From Pseudomonas fluorescens (GTDB lineage: Bacteria > Pseudomonadota > Gammaproteobacteria > Pseudomonadales > Pseudomonadaceae): a stretch of 64,000 nucleotides of DNA. The stretch is taken from the NCBI RefSeq assembly GCF_000967965.1, contig NZ_LACC01000020.1:1-64000 (forward strand), read 5' to 3'. A program made the translations under genes and the position numbers. Shown piece after piece: positions 34,224 to 42,629 of the stretch. The notes beneath the pieces were generated by a model. The model was not told where the DNA came from. It made no database searches and was given only the letters and a program-made list of their open reading frames with translations. The stretch's first letter is position 1; every line of letters starts with the position of its first letter.

Positions 34224-36515
34224 TTACAGCAACTCAAAACTCTGCTGCGTCACGTCCTCTGAATCCAGGCCAATCTGCACGTTGAACTTGCCCGGTTCCG
34301 CCGCGTACTTGAGCTGGGTGTTGTAGAACTTCAGGTCGTCCTCGGTGATGGTGAAGTGCACGACTTTCTGCTCGCCAGCCTTGACCATTACTTTCTGGAA
34401 GTTCTTCAGTTCCTTGATCGGGCGGATCATCGAGCCGGCCACGTCCTGGATGTACATCTGCACCACGGTTTCGCCGTCGCGCTTGCCGGTGTTTTTCACC
34501 GTGACGCTGGCGTCGAGCTTGCCGGTCTTGTTCAGCGTGGTCGACGACAGGGCCATGTCGCTCAGGCTGAAGTCGGTGTAGCTCAGGCCGTAACCGAACG
34601 GGTACAAGGGACCGGTGGTGTCATCGAAGTACTGCGAGGTGTAGTTGCCCGGTTTGCCCGGGGTGAACGGCCGGCCAATGGTCAGGTGGTTGTAGTAGGT
34701 CGGAATCTGGCCTACCGAACGCGGGATGCTGATCGGCAGTTTGCCCGACGGGTTGTAGTCGCCGAACAGCACGTCGGCGATAGCGTTGCCGCCCTCGGTG
34801 CCGGTGAACCAGGTTTCCAGGATCGCGTCGGCCTGTTCCTTCTCTTCGAGGATCGTCAGTGGACGGCCGTTCATCAACACCAGTACCAGCGGTTTGCCGG
34901 TGGCTTTCAGGGCACGGATCAGCTCGCGCTGGTTTTCCGGGATGTTCAGATCGGTGCGGCTCGACGATTCGTGGGACATGCCACGGGATTCGCCGACGGC
35001 GGCAACCACCACATCAGCATCCTTGGCTGCTTTCACCGCTTCGTCGATCAGCACGTTCGCCGGGCGCGGGTCATCCACCACTTCCGGGGCGTCGAAGTTG
35101 AGGAAGTTCAGGTAGCCGAGGATTTTCGGGTCGCTGGTGATGTTGGCGCCACGGGCGTAGATCAGTGTCGATTTGTCGCCCAGGGCGTTGGTCATGCCTT
35201 CGAACAGGGTCACCGATTGCGCTGGCTTACCGGCGGCGGCCCAGCTGCCCATCATGTCGATGGGTGCCTTGGCCAGCGGACCGACCAGGGCGATTTTCGC
35301 GGTTTTCTTCAGGGGAAGGGTTTCGTTGCGGTTTTTCAGCAGCACCTGGCCGCGGCGTGCCACATCACGGGCCTCGGCGCGGTGCAGGCGGCTGTCGGCG
35401 TAGGTGTCGACCGGATCATCCTCGGCCTTGCCGATGCGCAGGTACGGGTCCTTGAACAGGCCCATGTCGTACTTGGCGCCCAGCACCGCACGCACGGCGT
35501 TGTCGATGTCGCTCTGCTGGATCTCGCCGGACTTCAGCAGCCCTGGCAGTTCTTTGCCGTACAGGGTGTCGTTCATGCTCATGTGGATGCCGGCCTTGAT
35601 CGCCAGCTTCGCCGCTTCGCGACCGTCGGCGGCAACACCGTGCTTGATCAGTTCGAAAATCGCCCCGTGGTCGCTGACCGCCAGGCCCTTGAAGCCCCAT
35701 TCCTTGCGCAACAGGTCGTTCATCAGCCAGGTGTTGGCGGTGGCCGGCACGCCGTTGATCGAGTTCAGCGCGACCATGACCCCGCCCGCGCCGGCATCGA
35801 TGGCGGCCCGGTACGGCGGCAGGTAGTCCTGGTACATCTTGACGGGGCTCATGTCGACCACGTTGTAGTCGCGGCCACCCTCGACCGCGCCGTACAGGGC
35901 AAAGTGCTTGACGCTGGCCATGATGCTGTCGGCCGCGTTCGCGCCCGTGCCCTGGAACGCCTTGACCATCACGCCGGCAATGCGCGACACCAGGTAGGTG
36001 TCTTCGCCGAAGCCTTCGGAAGTACGGCCCCAGCGCGGATCGCGGGAGATGTCGACCATCGGCGCGAAGGTGATGTCGAGGCTGTCAGCCGCGGCTTCCT
36101 TGGCGGCAATGCGCCCGGACAGGCCGATGGCGTCCATGTCCCAGCTCGAGGCCAGGGCCAGCGGGATCGGGAAAATGGTGCGGTGGCCGTGGATCACGTC
36201 GTAGGCGAAGAACATCGGGATCTTCAGGCGGCTGCGCATCGCCGCGTCCTGCATCGGCCGGTTTTCCGGGCGGGTGATCGAGTTGAACGTACCGCCGATG
36301 TTGCCGGCCGCGATTTCCTTGCGGATCATTTCGCGTGGCATTTCCGGGCCGATGCTGATCAGGCGCAACTGGCCGATTTTTTCATCGAGGGTCATTTGCT
36401 TCATCAGGTTGCTGACGAAGGCTTCCTTGTTCTCCAGGGGTGCGGGTGTCGTGGCGGCCAATACGTTATGACTGGCCAGGCTGACGAACAGGCCCAGCAA
36501 ACACAGCTTCTTCAT
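34224..36515 (-). CDS. bglX: Periplasmic beta-glucosidase, GH3
   Basis: This 763-residue exported glycoside hydrolase of family 3 has almost the length of E. coli BglX (765). The signal peptide is residues 1-20 (ending HNVLA). The nucleophile is D282 in LAVSDHGAI. KHFALYG and the C-terminal fibronectin-like domain (GETVVQMYIQDV) are standard. It releases glucose from beta-glucosides in the periplasm. The start at 36515 is chosen for the signal peptide. It stands alone. Confidence 0.94.
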   Translation of the reverse strand: MKKLCLLGLFVSLASHNVLAATTPAPLENKEAFVSNLMKQMTLDEKIGQLRLISIGPEMPREMIRKEIAAGNIGGTFNSITRPENRPMQDAAMRSRLKIPMFFAYDVIHGHRTIFPIPLALASSWDMDAIGLSGRIAAKEAAADSLDITFAPMVDISRDPRWGRTSEGFGEDTYLVSRIAGVMVKAFQGTGANAADSIMASVKHFALYGAVEGGRDYNVVDMSPVKMYQDYLPPYRAAIDAGAGGVMVALNSINGVPATANTWLMNDLLRKEWGFKGLAVSDHGAIFELIKHGVAADGREAAKLAIKAGIHMSMNDTLYGKELPGLLKSGEIQQSDIDNAVRAVLGAKYDMGLFKDPYLRIGKAEDDPVDTYADSRLHRAEARDVARRGQVLLKNRNETLPLKKTAKIALVGPLAKAPIDMMGSWAAAGKPAQSVTLFEGMTNALGDKSTLIYARGANITSDPKILGYLNFLNFDAPEVVDDPRPANVLIDEAVKAAKDADVVVAAVGESRGMSHESSSRTDLNIPENQRELIRALKATGKPLVLVLMNGRPLTILEEKEQADAILETWFTGTEGGNAIADVLFGDYNPSGKLPISIPRSVGQIPTYYNHLTIGRPFTPGKPGNYTSQYFDDTTGPLYPFGYGLSYTDFSLSDMALSSTTLNKTGKLDASVTVKNTGKRDGETVVQMYIQDVAGSMIRPIKELKNFQKVMVKAGEQKVVHFTITEDDLKFYNTQLKYAAEPGKFNVQIGLDSEDVTQQSFELL

Positions 36516-36778
36516 GAATAGTTTTCTCAAGGGCCCAAACGGCGATGTACACGCCGGCCAGCCAAAATTTAGGGAGCGTCTATTGTTGTTCGGGTGCCGG
36601 CTCAAAAGACCAGAGCCAAAAAACCACAGCCAGATGGCGGATGCGTTTTCGCGCAGGGCCTCTTTTTAGCCCATCGGCCCGTTGCAATCCAGAGGCGCGG
36701 GCGATTATGCCCCAAGAGCCGGCCCAGAAGGTTTCACGGTCGGTTTTTTCATGAAATGTACAAGGGAGCGTTATCCTG

Positions 36779-37384
36779 ATGAATGTAAGTCCAACCTACC
36801 GCTCGCGTTTGCAGGTCGTCACGCTGCTGATGCTGGCCACGTTGCTGACCGCCTGCGGCATCAACAACATCCCCACCCTCGACGAACAGGCCAAGGCCGC
36901 CTGGGGCCAGGTGCAGAACCAGTATCAGCGGCGCGCCGACCTGATTCCCAACCTGGTGGAAACCGTCAAGGGCTATGCCAAACATGAAGAAGAGACACTG
37001 ACGGCGGTCATCGAGGCCCGGGCCAAGGCCACTTCGATCCAGGTGGATGCCTCGACCCTCGACAACCCGGAAAAGCTCAAACAGTACCAACAAGCCCAGG
37101 ACCAGCTCAGCGGCGCCTTGAGCCGTTTGATGGTGGTCTCCGAGCGTTATCCGGACCTCAAGGCCAACCAGAACTTCCTCGCCTTGCAGTCGCAGCTTGA
37201 AGGCACCGAGAACCGCATCAGCGTGGCCCGGCGCGATTTCATCCTCGCGGTGCAGAAGTACAATACCGAGATCCGCACGTTCCCCGGTCGCCTGTGGCAC
37301 ACCGTGATGTACAGCGACCTTCCGATGCGCGAGACCTTCGAAGCCACGCCGGGTTCGGAAAAGGCTCCCGAGGTCAAATTCTGA
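36779..37384 (+). CDS. LemA-family lipoprotein
   Basis: This 201-residue LemA-family protein begins with a lipoprotein signal ending LLTAC, so C26 is probably lipidated. The conserved coiled LemA core follows (QVQNQYQRRADLIPNLVETVKGYAKHEEETL). LemA proteins are repeatedly found with TPM-domain genes, as here with the two genes downstream, but their biochemical role is unknown. Spacing of 37 nt to the next gene supports an operon. Confidence 0.9.
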   Translation: MNVSPTYRSRLQVVTLLMLATLLTACGINNIPTLDEQAKAAWGQVQNQYQRRADLIPNLVETVKGYAKHEEETLTAVIEARAKATSIQVDASTLDNPEKLKQYQQAQDQLSGALSRLMVVSERYPDLKANQNFLALQSQLEGTENRISVARRDFILAVQKYNTEIRTFPGRLWHTVMYSDLPMRETFEATPGSEKAPEVKF

Positions 37385-37421
37385 ACAGCGGTAATCGGTG
37401 TCACCACGCAAGAGGTTGCCC

Positions 37422-38177
37422 ATGCGCGTCCTGAAAACAGGCCTGTTGCTGTTGTTGTGGGTGGTGGCGATCGCTGCCCGGGCCGAGCTGAGCTTCCCGG
37501 CGCTGACCGGGCGGGTGGTCGACAATGCGCAGATGATCGAGCCATCGGTGCGCCAGCAGCTCAGCCAACAACTTCAGGCCCATGAACAAGCCACGGGCGA
37601 GCAGCTTGTGGTCGTGACTTTGCCGGATTTGCAAGGCACCGACATCGCCGACTTCGGTTACCAACTCGGCCGCCATTGGGGCATCGGGCAGAAGGACAAG
37701 AACAATGGTGCCTTGCTGATCATCGCCCGGGACGAGCGCCGGCTGCGTATCGAAGTCGGTTACGGTCTGGAGGATCGCCTGACCGACGCCCAGAGTTCGG
37801 TGATCATCAACCAGGTCATCACCCCGTCATTCAAGACCGGCAATTTCAGTAAAGGCATCAGTGACGGCGTGGCGGCGATGCTGGTGGTGCTGGGCGGAAA
37901 CCCCCTGGACGAACCCTCCACTGCGTATGAATCCAGAGGTGATCCGGGGGACGATTTCATCGCGCGACATCCCGGTTTGTTCGTGTTTTTGGTGATGTTG
38001 TTCATCCTGACTGTTTTTGTGTGCCAGATGCTCGGTATCCTTCCCGCTGGCCGGGGCGGCTCCGGTGGACCCGGGGGCGGCTTTGGCGGTGGTGGGTTTG
38101 GCGGCGGCGGTGGAGGGGGAGGCTTCAGCGGCGGCGGGGGCAGTTTCGGCGGGGGCGGTTCGTCCGGCGGCTGGTGA
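37422..38177 (+). CDS. TPM-domain exported membrane protein (YgcG-like)
   Basis: This 251-residue protein has a signal peptide (about residues 1-21), a TPM phosphatase-like domain (about residues 30-155, including GRVVDNAQMIEP and GIGQKDKNNGALLIIARDERRLRIEVGYGLE), one membrane helix (about 185-205) and a glycine/serine-rich low-complexity tail of about 45 residues. This layout is usual for the LemA-associated YgcG family. The tail would face the cytoplasm if the TPM domain is periplasmic. Confidence 0.88.
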   Translation: MRVLKTGLLLLLWVVAIAARAELSFPALTGRVVDNAQMIEPSVRQQLSQQLQAHEQATGEQLVVVTLPDLQGTDIADFGYQLGRHWGIGQKDKNNGALLIIARDERRLRIEVGYGLEDRLTDAQSSVIINQVITPSFKTGNFSKGISDGVAAMLVVLGGNPLDEPSTAYESRGDPGDDFIARHPGLFVFLVMLFILTVFVCQMLGILPAGRGGSGGPGGGFGGGGFGGGGGGGGFSGGGGSFGGGGSSGGW

Positions 38178-38205
38178 TAATAAAAACGAGCAGGCACTTC
38201 ACGAC

Positions 38206-38823
38206 ATGGCATTACTGACTGAACACGAACAACGCAAGGTGGCCGAGGCCATTGCCCGAGTCGAGCGCGAGACCGACGCGGAACTGGTGACCGTACTCGC
38301 GGCCCGCGCCGACGACTATGCATATATCCCGTTGCTGTGGGCCAGCCTGCTGGCGCTGCTGGTACCGGGCATCGTGCATTACTTCACCGGTTGGCTGACC
38401 CTGCACAGCCTGCTGCTGGTGCAATGGGCCATCTTCATCGTGCTGTGTCTGGTGTTCCGCCTGCCGAAAGTCACCACCCATCTGATCCCGCGCTCGGTGC
38501 GCCACTGGCGCGCCTCGAACCTGGCGCGCCGGCAGTTCCTGGAGCAGAACCTGCACCACACCGAGGGCAGCACCGGCGTGCTGATTTTCGTTTCCGAGGC
38601 TGAGCGTTATGTGGAGATCCTGGTGGATGAAGGGATTTCCAGCCGGCTGGATAACAAGAGCTGGGACGCGATCGTCGCGGCGTTCACCCAGCAGGTTAAA
38701 CAGGGGCAGACGCTGCAGGGCTTTGTCAGTTGTGTCGAGGCCTGTGGAGAGTTGCTCAAGGTGCATGTGCCGGTGACCCATGTGCGCAATGAACTGCCGA
38801 ATCGTCTGGTGGTGCTGGGTTAA
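38206..38823 (+). CDS. Second TPM-domain membrane protein
   Basis: This 205-residue protein has no signal peptide. A short N-terminal charged part (MALLTEHEQRKVAEAIARVERETDAELVTVL) is split from the rest of the TPM domain by two closely spaced membrane helices (about residues 40-85). The remaining domain follows (STGVLIFVSEAERYVEILVDEGISSRLD). It completes the lemA-TPM-TPM cluster and starts 28 nt after the previous stop. The topology, with the domain interrupted by helices, matches other second-TPM partners. Confidence 0.85.
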   Translation: MALLTEHEQRKVAEAIARVERETDAELVTVLAARADDYAYIPLLWASLLALLVPGIVHYFTGWLTLHSLLLVQWAIFIVLCLVFRLPKVTTHLIPRSVRHWRASNLARRQFLEQNLHHTEGSTGVLIFVSEAERYVEILVDEGISSRLDNKSWDAIVAAFTQQVKQGQTLQGFVSCVEACGELLKVHVPVTHVRNELPNRLVVLG

Positions 38824-38954
38824 GCCAGGGCTTCATCTGCTTTTGTAATGCGCCGCGACACAGTTCCGGAACGTTGTTCGCCGCGGAGCTTGTCTTCAAC
38901 ATCTCTCACATGATGCACGCCCTGCGATGGGCGTTCTATGTAGAGGGAGCTCTT

Positions 38955-39257
38955 ATGAATACGCAACAATCGCTGGATACCTTGGTGGAGGATGCCCCCG
39001 GTAGCGCAATGTTCGCTCAGCCGGTGCAACTGACAACGAAAGAGACACAAGCCCTGGAGTGGTGCCTCAAAGGCAAAACGTCCTGGGAGATCGCCAGGAT
39101 TCAGAGTTGCTCGGAATCCACCATCAACTTCCACTTCTCCAATATCCGCCGCAAGTTCGCCGTCAGATCTCGCAACGCTGCCGTGTTCAAGGCGCTGGAG
39201 TCGGGGGTCATCACTGTTGATCCATCGCAGTCGCGAGATACCCATGAGCCTGACTGA
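38955..39257 (+). CDS. LuxR-type helix-turn-helix regulator
   Basis: This 100-residue protein consists almost only of a LuxR/GerE DNA-binding domain (about residues 28-90: LTTKETQALEWCLKGKTSWEIARIQSCSESTINFHFSNIRRKF) with a short N-terminal leader and no sensory domain. It closely resembles the C-terminal half of quorum-sensing LuxR proteins. The start at 38955 follows GAGGGAGC. The gene overlaps the next by 14 nt, linking it to the phage-like genes downstream. Confidence 0.8.
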   Translation: MNTQQSLDTLVEDAPGSAMFAQPVQLTTKETQALEWCLKGKTSWEIARIQSCSESTINFHFSNIRRKFAVRSRNAAVFKALESGVITVDPSQSRDTHEPD

Positions 39258-39603
39258 TTCGACCTACAACAGTATCAGCGGGCTCATGGTGGGGTTGGGT
39301 ATTGCGACGTTGCCGGTTATCGATGGAGAAGCCCTGTTCGGCGCGACGCTTGGTGCGTGGCTGGTCACGACCACTCGCGCCAACTTCAAGGCTTGGCAGC
39401 GCATCGGTTCCTGGTTGTTGTCGGCGGGTGTCGGTTACCTGTTTGCTCCGGTCGCCCAGCCACTGGCGCCTTTTCTGACCGCAGGTGTGACGGCTTTTCT
39501 GTGCGCGTTGCTGGTCATTCCCATCAGCATCAAGCTCATGCAGTGGATCGATGGCGCCGGCCTCGGTGACATCCTTCGTCATCTCCGAGGGCGAGGGCAA
39601 TGA
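39244..39603 (+). CDS. Putative phage holin
   Basis: This 119-residue protein has three or four hydrophobic helices (about residues 12-30, 33-45, 55-75 and 77-97) and a short charged tail (RHLRGRGQ). It fits a class I-like phage holin, which forms inner-membrane lesions at lysis. The assignment rests on size, topology and phage-like neighbours. It overlaps both neighbours by a few bases, so it is part of a compact operon. No endolysin gene follows. Confidence 0.6.
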   Translation: MSLTDSTYNSISGLMVGLGIATLPVIDGEALFGATLGAWLVTTTRANFKAWQRIGSWLLSAGVGYLFAPVAQPLAPFLTAGVTAFLCALLVIPISIKLMQWIDGAGLGDILRHLRGRGQ

Positions 39604-39881
39604 CCTTTGAGATGGCAGTTCTGGTGTGGGTGACGGGGGTGGCTCACCTGATCAGTGCGTTCAGGCTGGCGTGTTACCGGCGCGACGAACAACGTTACAA
39701 CTGGTGCGACAGGATATTGATCAGCTTGTGTGGCGCAGTGTTTTACCTTGCCGGCGTCGATGTATTGCTGGCATTCCTGCCGGTGAGCCCTTGGCATGCA
39801 GTGGTGAGTGTTTTTTCATGCGTAATGATTGTTCGCAGTAGTGGCAACATTATTGTTTTGTGGCATGCCTTCAAGCATTGA
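39600..39881 (+). CDS. Putative 3TM phage holin-like protein
   Basis: This 93-residue membrane protein has three hydrophobic segments (about residues 5-22, 38-60 and 66-86) with short basic loops. It resembles the small three-helix holin family found in lysis cassettes of phages of Pseudomonas and other Gram-negatives. It overlaps the preceding holin-like gene by four bases (ATGA). Whether it acts as holin, antiholin or spanin-like partner cannot be told from sequence. Confidence 0.55.
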   Translation: MTFEMAVLVWVTGVAHLISAFRLACYRRDEQRYNWCDRILISLCGAVFYLAGVDVLLAFLPVSPWHAVVSVFSCVMIVRSSGNIIVLWHAFKH

Positions 39882-39897
39882 AACGTCGGACTTCAAG

Positions 39898-40326
39898 TCA
39901 GGTTTTGTTCGAGTGTCCAAGTGTTGCAAGTATGGCGGCCATCTCCGAAAGTTGTGTTTCAAGATCTCGCAGGCGTCGCTTTTCCTCCAATGCGCTTTGT
40001 ATTGCGCAGCGGTCATCCTCATCAAGCAATCGCCACAGCGAAAGGATGGTGCTTTCCTGCGTTGTTGCAGTTTCCGCAACATTTGCAGGGGCGTTGAGAT
40101 GCGTTTGCCGCAGCATCGGCCCCTCGCCCAGCAGCAACCAGTCAAGGGAGATGCCGCGAGTCTGTGCAATATCTACGCATAATGAGTATGGCGTGCTGTC
40201 GCGGCCTTTCCAGCTACTGAGTGTCTGCGGGCTGATCTGTAGCTCAGAAGACAGGGAAGCGTCAGTTTTTGTGCCCGTAATTTGCTTCAGACGGGCCAGG
40301 ACAGCTTGTGATTTTTTGCTACGCAA
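39898..40326 (-). CDS. CI-type phage repressor
   Basis: This 142-residue protein has an N-terminal helix-turn-helix of the bacteriophage CI repressor type (about residues 8-70: AVLARLKQITGTKTDASLSSELQISPQTLSSWKGRDSTPYSLCVDIAQTRGISLDWLLLGEGP). It lacks the C-terminal LexA-like self-cleavage domain, having instead a short helical tail. It should therefore not be inactivated by RecA in the usual way. It is divergent from the ogr-like gene, with a 300-nt control region between them. Confidence 0.8.
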   Translation of the reverse strand: MRSKKSQAVLARLKQITGTKTDASLSSELQISPQTLSSWKGRDSTPYSLCVDIAQTRGISLDWLLLGEGPMLRQTHLNAPANVAETATTQESTILSLWRLLDEDDRCAIQSALEEKRRLRDLETQLSEMAAILATLGHSNKT

Positions 40327-40626
40327 TTTGAGCCTCTTCCTTTTGACATATGCTTTTTGAGTGCTTAACGTATGCGTAATGAGTACTTTTTTTCTTGTAA
40401 GTAATCAATCATCAACTATGAATCAGAAGAATACGATGTCGAAACTTCCTAATGGTATCAGGGTGATTTCCTACGAGCTTGGCTCGTATCTATTACGTGT
40501 CCACCCGTTGCACTTCCTTTTGTCCGGAGGGCGTTATTTGCAGCACCTGTCATTCACGAATTGTGTTTCAAACAGTATTGCGTTTGATCAATTCGATTAC
40601 CACCGGATGGCCCAAAGGAAGCATGT
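40327..40626. promoter_or_regulatory. Control region between the CI-type and Ogr-type genes
   Basis: About 300 bases without a convincing gene. The repressor-proximal part is AT-rich with short related motifs (ATATGC at 40348-40353, GTATGC at 40370-40375 on the plus strand), which might be repressor half-sites. An 89-residue frame here has no good ribosome-binding site or known similarity. Divergent promoters are expected but not resolved. Confidence 0.4.
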
Positions 40627-40905
40627 ATGAGTACTTACAAGATGGTGTGCCCACACTGCTTGAGCCGGATGCGCATACGTACCAGCGAAGGACGGCATAT
40701 TTTCCTGCGGGTGGCGTACCTGCAATGTACGTCGGAGGCCTGTGGCTGGTCGGTGCGGGCCGAGTTCGAAATGACCCATGAGCTTTCCCCCAGTGGCATG
40801 CCCAATCCGGCCGTGCACCTGCCGTGCGCCGGACCTGACTTGCGTCGCGCCGCGCGGCCTGTCGCCGAGATTGCTCCGGCGGCGCAAGCGCAACAGGAGT
40901 CTTGA
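40627..40905 (+). CDS. Ogr/Delta-type zinc-finger activator
   Basis: This 92-residue protein has the Ogr/Delta zinc-binding pattern C-x2-C ... C-x4-C (CPHCLSRMRIRTSEGRH, then LQCTSEACGW). Such proteins of P2-like phages activate late promoters by contacting RNA polymerase alpha. The N-terminal spacing is right for the family, and the C-terminal part is short. With the CI-type repressor and holins it is strong evidence of P2-like phage ancestry. AAGGA precedes the start. Confidence 0.8.
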   Translation: MSTYKMVCPHCLSRMRIRTSEGRHIFLRVAYLQCTSEACGWSVRAEFEMTHELSPSGMPNPAVHLPCAGPDLRRAARPVAEIAPAAQAQQES

Positions 40906-40907
40906 GC

Positions 40908-41270
40908 ATGAAGGAGGTTGATGAACAGGCCCATTTGAATGAGGAGCTGTTGACCATAGCGCAGGCGTTTCTGGCCCGTCATGAAGGCGAGGGTGTGATT
41001 GATGATCAAGTGCTGTTCTGCCGTGCGGTGAGGCATTTGCAGAGTCTGGATATGCCGATGCACCAGGCGGAGCGGCTGGTCAGCCACGCGTACGGATTAC
41101 TCAAGTCCAGCAACGATCGCCGACGTCTGGATCTGTCTGCAAGTTCCGAAACTGTCGCCGTGGTCACTGATCCGGCCAACGGTCTGACGTGGGCAGTGCC
41201 GGTAGGGTTGATCGTCAAGTTCGTCATCAACTCGCCGACCAATCGCAAACTTCGACTGGTGGAGCCATGA
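40908..41270 (+). CDS. Hypothetical protein of the phage-like island
   Basis: I do not recognise this 120-residue soluble protein. Residues 1-75 are largely helical and acidic. The C-terminal part includes ANGLTWAVPVGLIVKFVINSPTNRKL, a weakly hydrophobic stretch. It starts 3 nt after the Ogr-like gene with AGGAG upstream, so it is likely co-expressed. It is the last gene before ordinary chromosomal genes resume. Confidence 0.55.
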   Translation: MKEVDEQAHLNEELLTIAQAFLARHEGEGVIDDQVLFCRAVRHLQSLDMPMHQAERLVSHAYGLLKSSNDRRRLDLSASSETVAVVTDPANGLTWAVPVGLIVKFVINSPTNRKLRLVEP

Positions 41271-41289
41271 GGTAGCGAAGGTTGGATTC

Positions 41290-41316
41290 AGGTCCCGATC
41301 GGCGGGAACGGGACCT
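41290..41316. other. 8-bp hairpin after the phage-like island
   Basis: AGGTCCCG and CGGGACCT pair around an 11-nt loop. No T-run follows, so it may be a weak terminator or processing hairpin. Confidence 0.35.
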
Positions 41317-41402
41317 GGTGTAAAATTACTCCGTGCCCAAAACCCTCGTCCCCCCTAAAATACCCGGCATCCCCAGATTCGTATTGCCGAGGCCGTTTTT
41401 CC

Positions 41403-42629
41403 ATGTCCGTCACCGCCACTCCCGCCAGCCTCGCGCCGGATCATCACGCCCAGTTCATCGATTTGCTGCAATCCAGCCTCGAGCACAACGCGTTCATCAA
41501 ACTGGTGCTGGCCAAGTACGTGGGCGATGAAACGGACCTGCAGCGGATCATCATCAAGCCGGTGACGGTCAAGGCGCAGCCTTGCCTGTCTTTTGTCTAC
41601 CGCTACAAGACCCGCGATATCACCAAGAACCTGCCGTTGGTCGACGGTGTGGCGAACATTGCCGGGCTGCTGCCGGCGTCGTTCAAAAATGCGCATTTGT
41701 TGTCGCTGACCGACGAAGCCCAGCTCGAATACAGCAAAAAGGGCAAGTCATCGCTGTTCAAGAGCCAACCTCAGCAATTGCGCGAAGTGCCATCGGCCGA
41801 GCACAACCGTGAGAAAAACCGTTTTCTTGACCTGAGCCGGCCGTTTCTCGCCGACCTGGGTGTGACCAACAAACAACATGAACTGATCCCGGCGATGTCG
41901 CGCAAGTGGAAGCAGATCAACAAGTTCATCGAAGTGTTCAGCCATGCGCTGACGTCGTCACCCCTGGCGCTGGACAAGCCGGTGCGAGTGGCGGACTTCG
42001 GATCGGGCAAGGGCTACCTGACCTTCGCCATCCACGATTACCTGCGCAACACCTTGAAGGCCGAAGGCGAGGTGACCGGTGTCGAGCTGCGTGAAGACAT
42101 GGTCACCCTGTGCAACACCGCCGCCGCCAGGCTTGAACACCCTGGCCTGGTGTTCAAGTGCGGTGACGTGCGCAGCGTGGCGCCGAGCGAGCTGGACGTG
42201 ATGATCGCCCTGCATGCCTGCGATATCGCCACCGACTATGCGATCCACACCGGCATCCGTTCCGGTGCTTCGATCATCATGTGCTCGCCGTGCTGCCACA
42301 AACAGATCCGCCTGCAAATCCAGAGCCCGGCGCTGCTCAAGCCGATGCTGCAATACGGCTTGCACCTGGGCCAGCAGGCCGAGATGGTCACCGACAGTTT
42401 GCGCGCGTTGTTCCTTGAGGCTTGCGGCTACGAGACCAAAGTGTTCGAGTTCATCTCACTGGACCATACCAACAAGAACAAGATGATCCTGGCGGTCAAA
42501 CGCGCCGAGCCGGTGGACCCGGCCCGGTTGCTGGCGAAGATTCAGGAGCTGAAGGATTTCTATCACATCAGCGAGCATTGCCTGGAAACCTTGCTGCGCG
42601 CTGACGGTTTCCTCGGTGCTAAGGCTTGA
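41403..42629 (+). CDS. SAM-dependent methyltransferase (Methyltransf_32-like)
   Basis: This 408-residue protein has a Rossmann methyltransferase core at about residues 195-310 (motif I ADFGSGKGYLTFA, then GVELREDM, and the CSPCCHK motif around residue 300). This pattern is seen in the GSTCD-like Methyltransf_32 family, thought to act on RNA. The N-terminal about 190 residues are a separate domain of unknown role. It overlaps the convergent EamA gene by 11 bases. Target unknown. Confidence 0.75.
   Translation: MSVTATPASLAPDHHAQFIDLLQSSLEHNAFIKLVLAKYVGDETDLQRIIIKPVTVKAQPCLSFVYRYKTRDITKNLPLVDGVANIAGLLPASFKNAHLLSLTDEAQLEYSKKGKSSLFKSQPQQLREVPSAEHNREKNRFLDLSRPFLADLGVTNKQHELIPAMSRKWKQINKFIEVFSHALTSSPLALDKPVRVADFGSGKGYLTFAIHDYLRNTLKAEGEVTGVELREDMVTLCNTAAARLEHPGLVFKCGDVRSVAPSELDVMIALHACDIATDYAIHTGIRSGASIIMCSPCCHKQIRLQIQSPALLKPMLQYGLHLGQQAEMVTDSLRALFLEACGYETKVFEFISLDHTNKNKMILAVKRAEPVDPARLLAKIQELKDFYHISEHCLETLLRADGFLGAKA

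Noticed and set aside
34356..36521. Open frame of 721 codons on the plus strand
   Set aside because: It is antisense to bglX, which has a signal peptide, active site and full-length match.
40361..40630. 89-codon frame between the CI-type and Ogr-type genes
   Set aside because: No ribosome-binding site, overlap with the expected control region and no recognisable protein features.
41290..41316. Hairpin as att site of the phage-like island
   Set aside because: No matching direct repeat was found at the other end near 38830-38955 and no tRNA gene is present.
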